Assembly (NCBI RefSeq): GCF_007655255.1
Contig: NZ_VMYE01000009.1
Span: forward strand, 62,001-126,000
Direction of reading: 5' to 3'
Length of the DNA stretch: 64,000 nucleotides
Source: Extensimonas perlucida
Lineage (GTDB): Bacteria > Pseudomonadota > Gammaproteobacteria > Burkholderiales > Burkholderiaceae_C
Shown here: piece by piece, positions 62,796-64,000 of the stretch
How positions within the stretch are numbered: the stretch's first letter is position 1
How the letters are laid out: the number at the start of each line of letters is the position of its first letter
Program-made: the position numbers and the translations under genes
Notes under the pieces: generated by a model
Databases searched by the model: none
What the model saw: the letters and a program-made list of their open reading frames with translations, nothing else
Told to the model about the DNA's origin: nothing

Positions 62796-63146
62796 ATGCC
62801 CATGAAAGACCTCCCTCCCGAAGCCCTGGGCCAAGTGGCAGCATACTTCCAGGCGCTGTCCGAGCCGACGCGGCTGCGTATCTTGAACATGCTCCATGAC
62901 GGCGAGCGCAGCGTAGGCGAGCTTGCGCAGTTGTGCAACTGCACCGCCGCCAACATCTCACGCCACCTCGCGACGCTGGCCAAGCACGGCCTCGTCACGC
63001 GCGAGGGCCGCGGCACCAGCGTTTACTACCGCATCGCGGACGAATCGGTCTATGCGCTGTGCGACCTCGTCTGCGGCAACATCGCCCAGCAGCTCGAACG
63101 CTCGGCGCAGCGGCATGCGATGTTTACGGGAACGAGAGGGGCATGA
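62796..63146 (+). CDS. ArsR-family regulator with four cysteines
   Basis: A 116-residue winged-helix repressor. The HTH recognition helix is NISRHLATLAKHGL (residues 53-66). Cysteines C47 and C49 (LCNCTAAN) lie before it and C89 and C93 (LCDLVCGN) in the C-terminal helix. In BigR, SqrR and YgaV, cysteines in comparable places form a polysulfide bridge on sulfide exposure; metal sensing is the alternative. ATG 62796 follows a GAGAG site. It is divergent from the sulfide/RND operon. Confidence 0.85.
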   Translation: MPMKDLPPEALGQVAAYFQALSEPTRLRILNMLHDGERSVGELAQLCNCTAANISRHLATLAKHGLVTREGRGTSVYYRIADESVYALCDLVCGNIAQQLERSAQRHAMFTGTRGA

Positions 63147-63190
63147 AGCCGCGACCGAGCACAGAGTTCGTACGTACTCCCGTTTCTGCA

Positions 63191-63290
63191 TCAGTTAATT
63201 AACATAATACAAATCGTATTTGATAAATTGATAAGCCGCCCGACAGTGCGGCCTTCCTCAGAAAGCCCCGACCCAAACTATGTTTGGGCC
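63191..63290. promoter_or_regulatory. AT-rich stretch and hairpin before gloA
   Basis: The 214-base gap after the ArsR gene holds an AT-rich run (63191-63236, with TTAATTAA and CATAAT), likely a promoter, and then a small perfect hairpin CCCAAAC-TAT-GTTTGGG (63272-63288). The dyad CAAAT-CGT-ATTTG lies at 63210-63222. No protein frame is convincing here. Confidence 0.4.
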
Positions 63291-63360
63291 TACCATCCGG
63301 TCTGTGGCGTCCTGCATGTGCCACGAAAGCCAAATTTTCACCCAGCGACACCAACACACC

Positions 63361-63777
63361 ATGCGAATCCTTCACACCATGCTGCGCGTCGGCAACCTGC
63401 AGCGCGCCATCGAGTTCTACACCAAGGTGCTGGACATGCAACTGCTGCGCACCTCGGAGAACCCCGAATACAAATATTCCCTGGCTTTTCTGGGCTACGA
63501 GGGCGGCAACCCGGCGCAGGCGGAGATCGAACTCACCTACAACTGGGGCGTCGAGAGCTACGACCACGGCAATGCCTATGGACACATCGCCATCGGCGTG
63601 CCCGATGTCTATGCGGCCTGCGAGCGCATTCGCGCGGCCGGCGGGCAAGTCACGCGCGAGCCGGGGCCCGTCAAGGGCGGCACCACGGTGATCGCTTTCG
63701 TCACCGACCCTGACGGCTACAAGATCGAGCTCATAGAGCGCCCCGACGACAGCAAGAGCGGTCAAGGTTTGCGCTGA
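63361..63777 (+). CDS. gloA: Lactoylglutathione lyase (glyoxalase I)
   Basis: A 138-residue GloA. The metal ligands are H5, E57, H75 and E123 ([32 protein letters not shown]), the nickel-type bacterial form. It turns the hemithioacetal of methylglyoxal and glutathione into S-lactoylglutathione. ATG 63361 gives the family N-terminus [10 protein letters not shown]; an upstream in-frame start at 63280 is unlikely. No functional link to its neighbours is apparent. Confidence 0.95.
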   Translation: MRILHTMLRVGNLQRAIEFYTKVLDMQLLRTSENPEYKYSLAFLGYEGGNPAQAEIELTYNWGVESYDHGNAYGHIAIGVPDVYAACERIRAAGGQVTREPGPVKGGTTVIAFVTDPDGYKIELIERPDDSKSGQGLR

Positions 63778-63810
63778 GAGTCTTCTCTACGCATACGTCA
63801 TGCGTTTGAT

Positions 63811-63828
63811 TGTAGTAACATTACTACA
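63811..63828. promoter_or_regulatory. Inverted repeat before the phd-type gene, predicted operator
   Basis: TGTAGTAA and TTACTACA are exact inverted repeats of eight bases with a CA centre, 22 bases before the ATG. Phd/YefM antitoxins autoregulate through such short palindromes. Confidence 0.65.
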
Positions 63829-63850
63829 TTTCTCCGATGAAGGGATCAGC

Positions 63851-64000
63851 ATGACCATCACGACGCTGTCCAGCCGAGAGCTGAATCAAGACGTTACGCG
63901 CGCGAAGAAGGCGGCCCAGAACGGCCCCGTATTCATCACAGATCGCGGCAAGCCTGCGCATGTGCTGTTGAGCATTGAGGAATATCAACGTCTCACACAT
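63851..64000 (+). CDS. Phd/YefM-family antitoxin, 5' part (gene runs off the window)
   Basis: The first 50 codons are seen: MTITTLSSRELNQDVTRAKK, then GPVFITDRGKPAHVLLSIEEYQRL, the typical Phd/YefM antitoxin fold (beta-alpha region that binds DNA). The C-terminal toxin-neutralising part and any toxin gene lie beyond base 64000. An operator-like palindrome is just upstream. Confidence 0.88.
   Translation, partial: MTITTLSSRELNQDVTRAKKAAQNGPVFITDRGKPAHVLLSIEEYQRLTH

Overview
The window is GC-rich, densely coding DNA that reads as a betaproteobacterium of the order Burkholderiales, most likely family Comamonadaceae. The clues are the codon use, the aceE-aceF-lpd order with a lipoyl domain on both E2 and E3, the isc operon layout, and a dispersed short repeat (core AAGCGCNNGNAGCTAT) that I associate with Comamonadaceae genomes. 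No prophage, insertion-sequence transposase, integrase or CRISPR array is visible. The family assignment is inference; no rRNA is present to anchor it.

Layout. 1-8516: a fatty-acid or acyl-CoA catabolism block (3-hydroxyacyl-CoA dehydrogenase, thiolase, acyl-CoA dehydrogenase, metallo-hydrolase, two SDRs, a thioesterase, an MDR oxidoreductase); the second SDR carries an in-frame amber stop. 8563-13435: a small inverted-repeat element, chrA, an aromatic aminotransferase and uvrB. 13482-19279: the ISC iron-sulfur operon iscR-iscS-iscU-iscA-hscB-hscA-fdx, with a structured leader before iscR and a terminator-like hairpin before hscB. 19293-24235: dnaQ, two identical tRNA-Val(CAC) genes, rfbBAC and an FAD oxidoreductase. 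24266-32215: a YqjD/YqjE/YqjK-type trio, pyrD, rpiA, azlCD, prlC, folD and the response regulator of a two-component system. 32212-41100: its sensor kinase, divergent from the pyruvate dehydrogenase genes. 41162-44414: an SbmA/BacA-type ABC transporter, a DUF3334 protein and a GntR regulator. 44474-54078: a propionyl-CoA to succinyl-CoA operon. 54160-63146: a sulfide or persulfide cluster with an RND efflux pump under a divergent ArsR regulator. 63361-64000: gloA and the start of a phd-type antitoxin gene.

How the genes work together. The operon from 44634 to 54078 encodes methylmalonyl-CoA mutase, its GTPase MeaB, both propionyl-CoA carboxylase subunits, biotin synthase (which makes the carboxylase cofactor) and a methylmalonyl-CoA epimerase-like protein, so the pathway is nearly self-contained. 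A divergent GntR gene faces it across a perfect 16-bp palindrome. A toxin-antitoxin-like pair sits inside this operon, and a short decoy reading frame that imitates the start of a biotin carboxylase lies just before pccA.

The most promising system is 54160-63146. It holds a sulfide:quinone oxidoreductase with the three expected cysteines, a stand-alone rhodanese, two small DUF2892 membrane proteins, an OsmC-like protein and a full TolC/RND/adaptor pump, with a four-cysteine ArsR protein divergent across a long inverted repeat. It resembles the E. coli ygaVP persulfide-response locus in exploded form, fused to an efflux pump. That function is inference from gene content.
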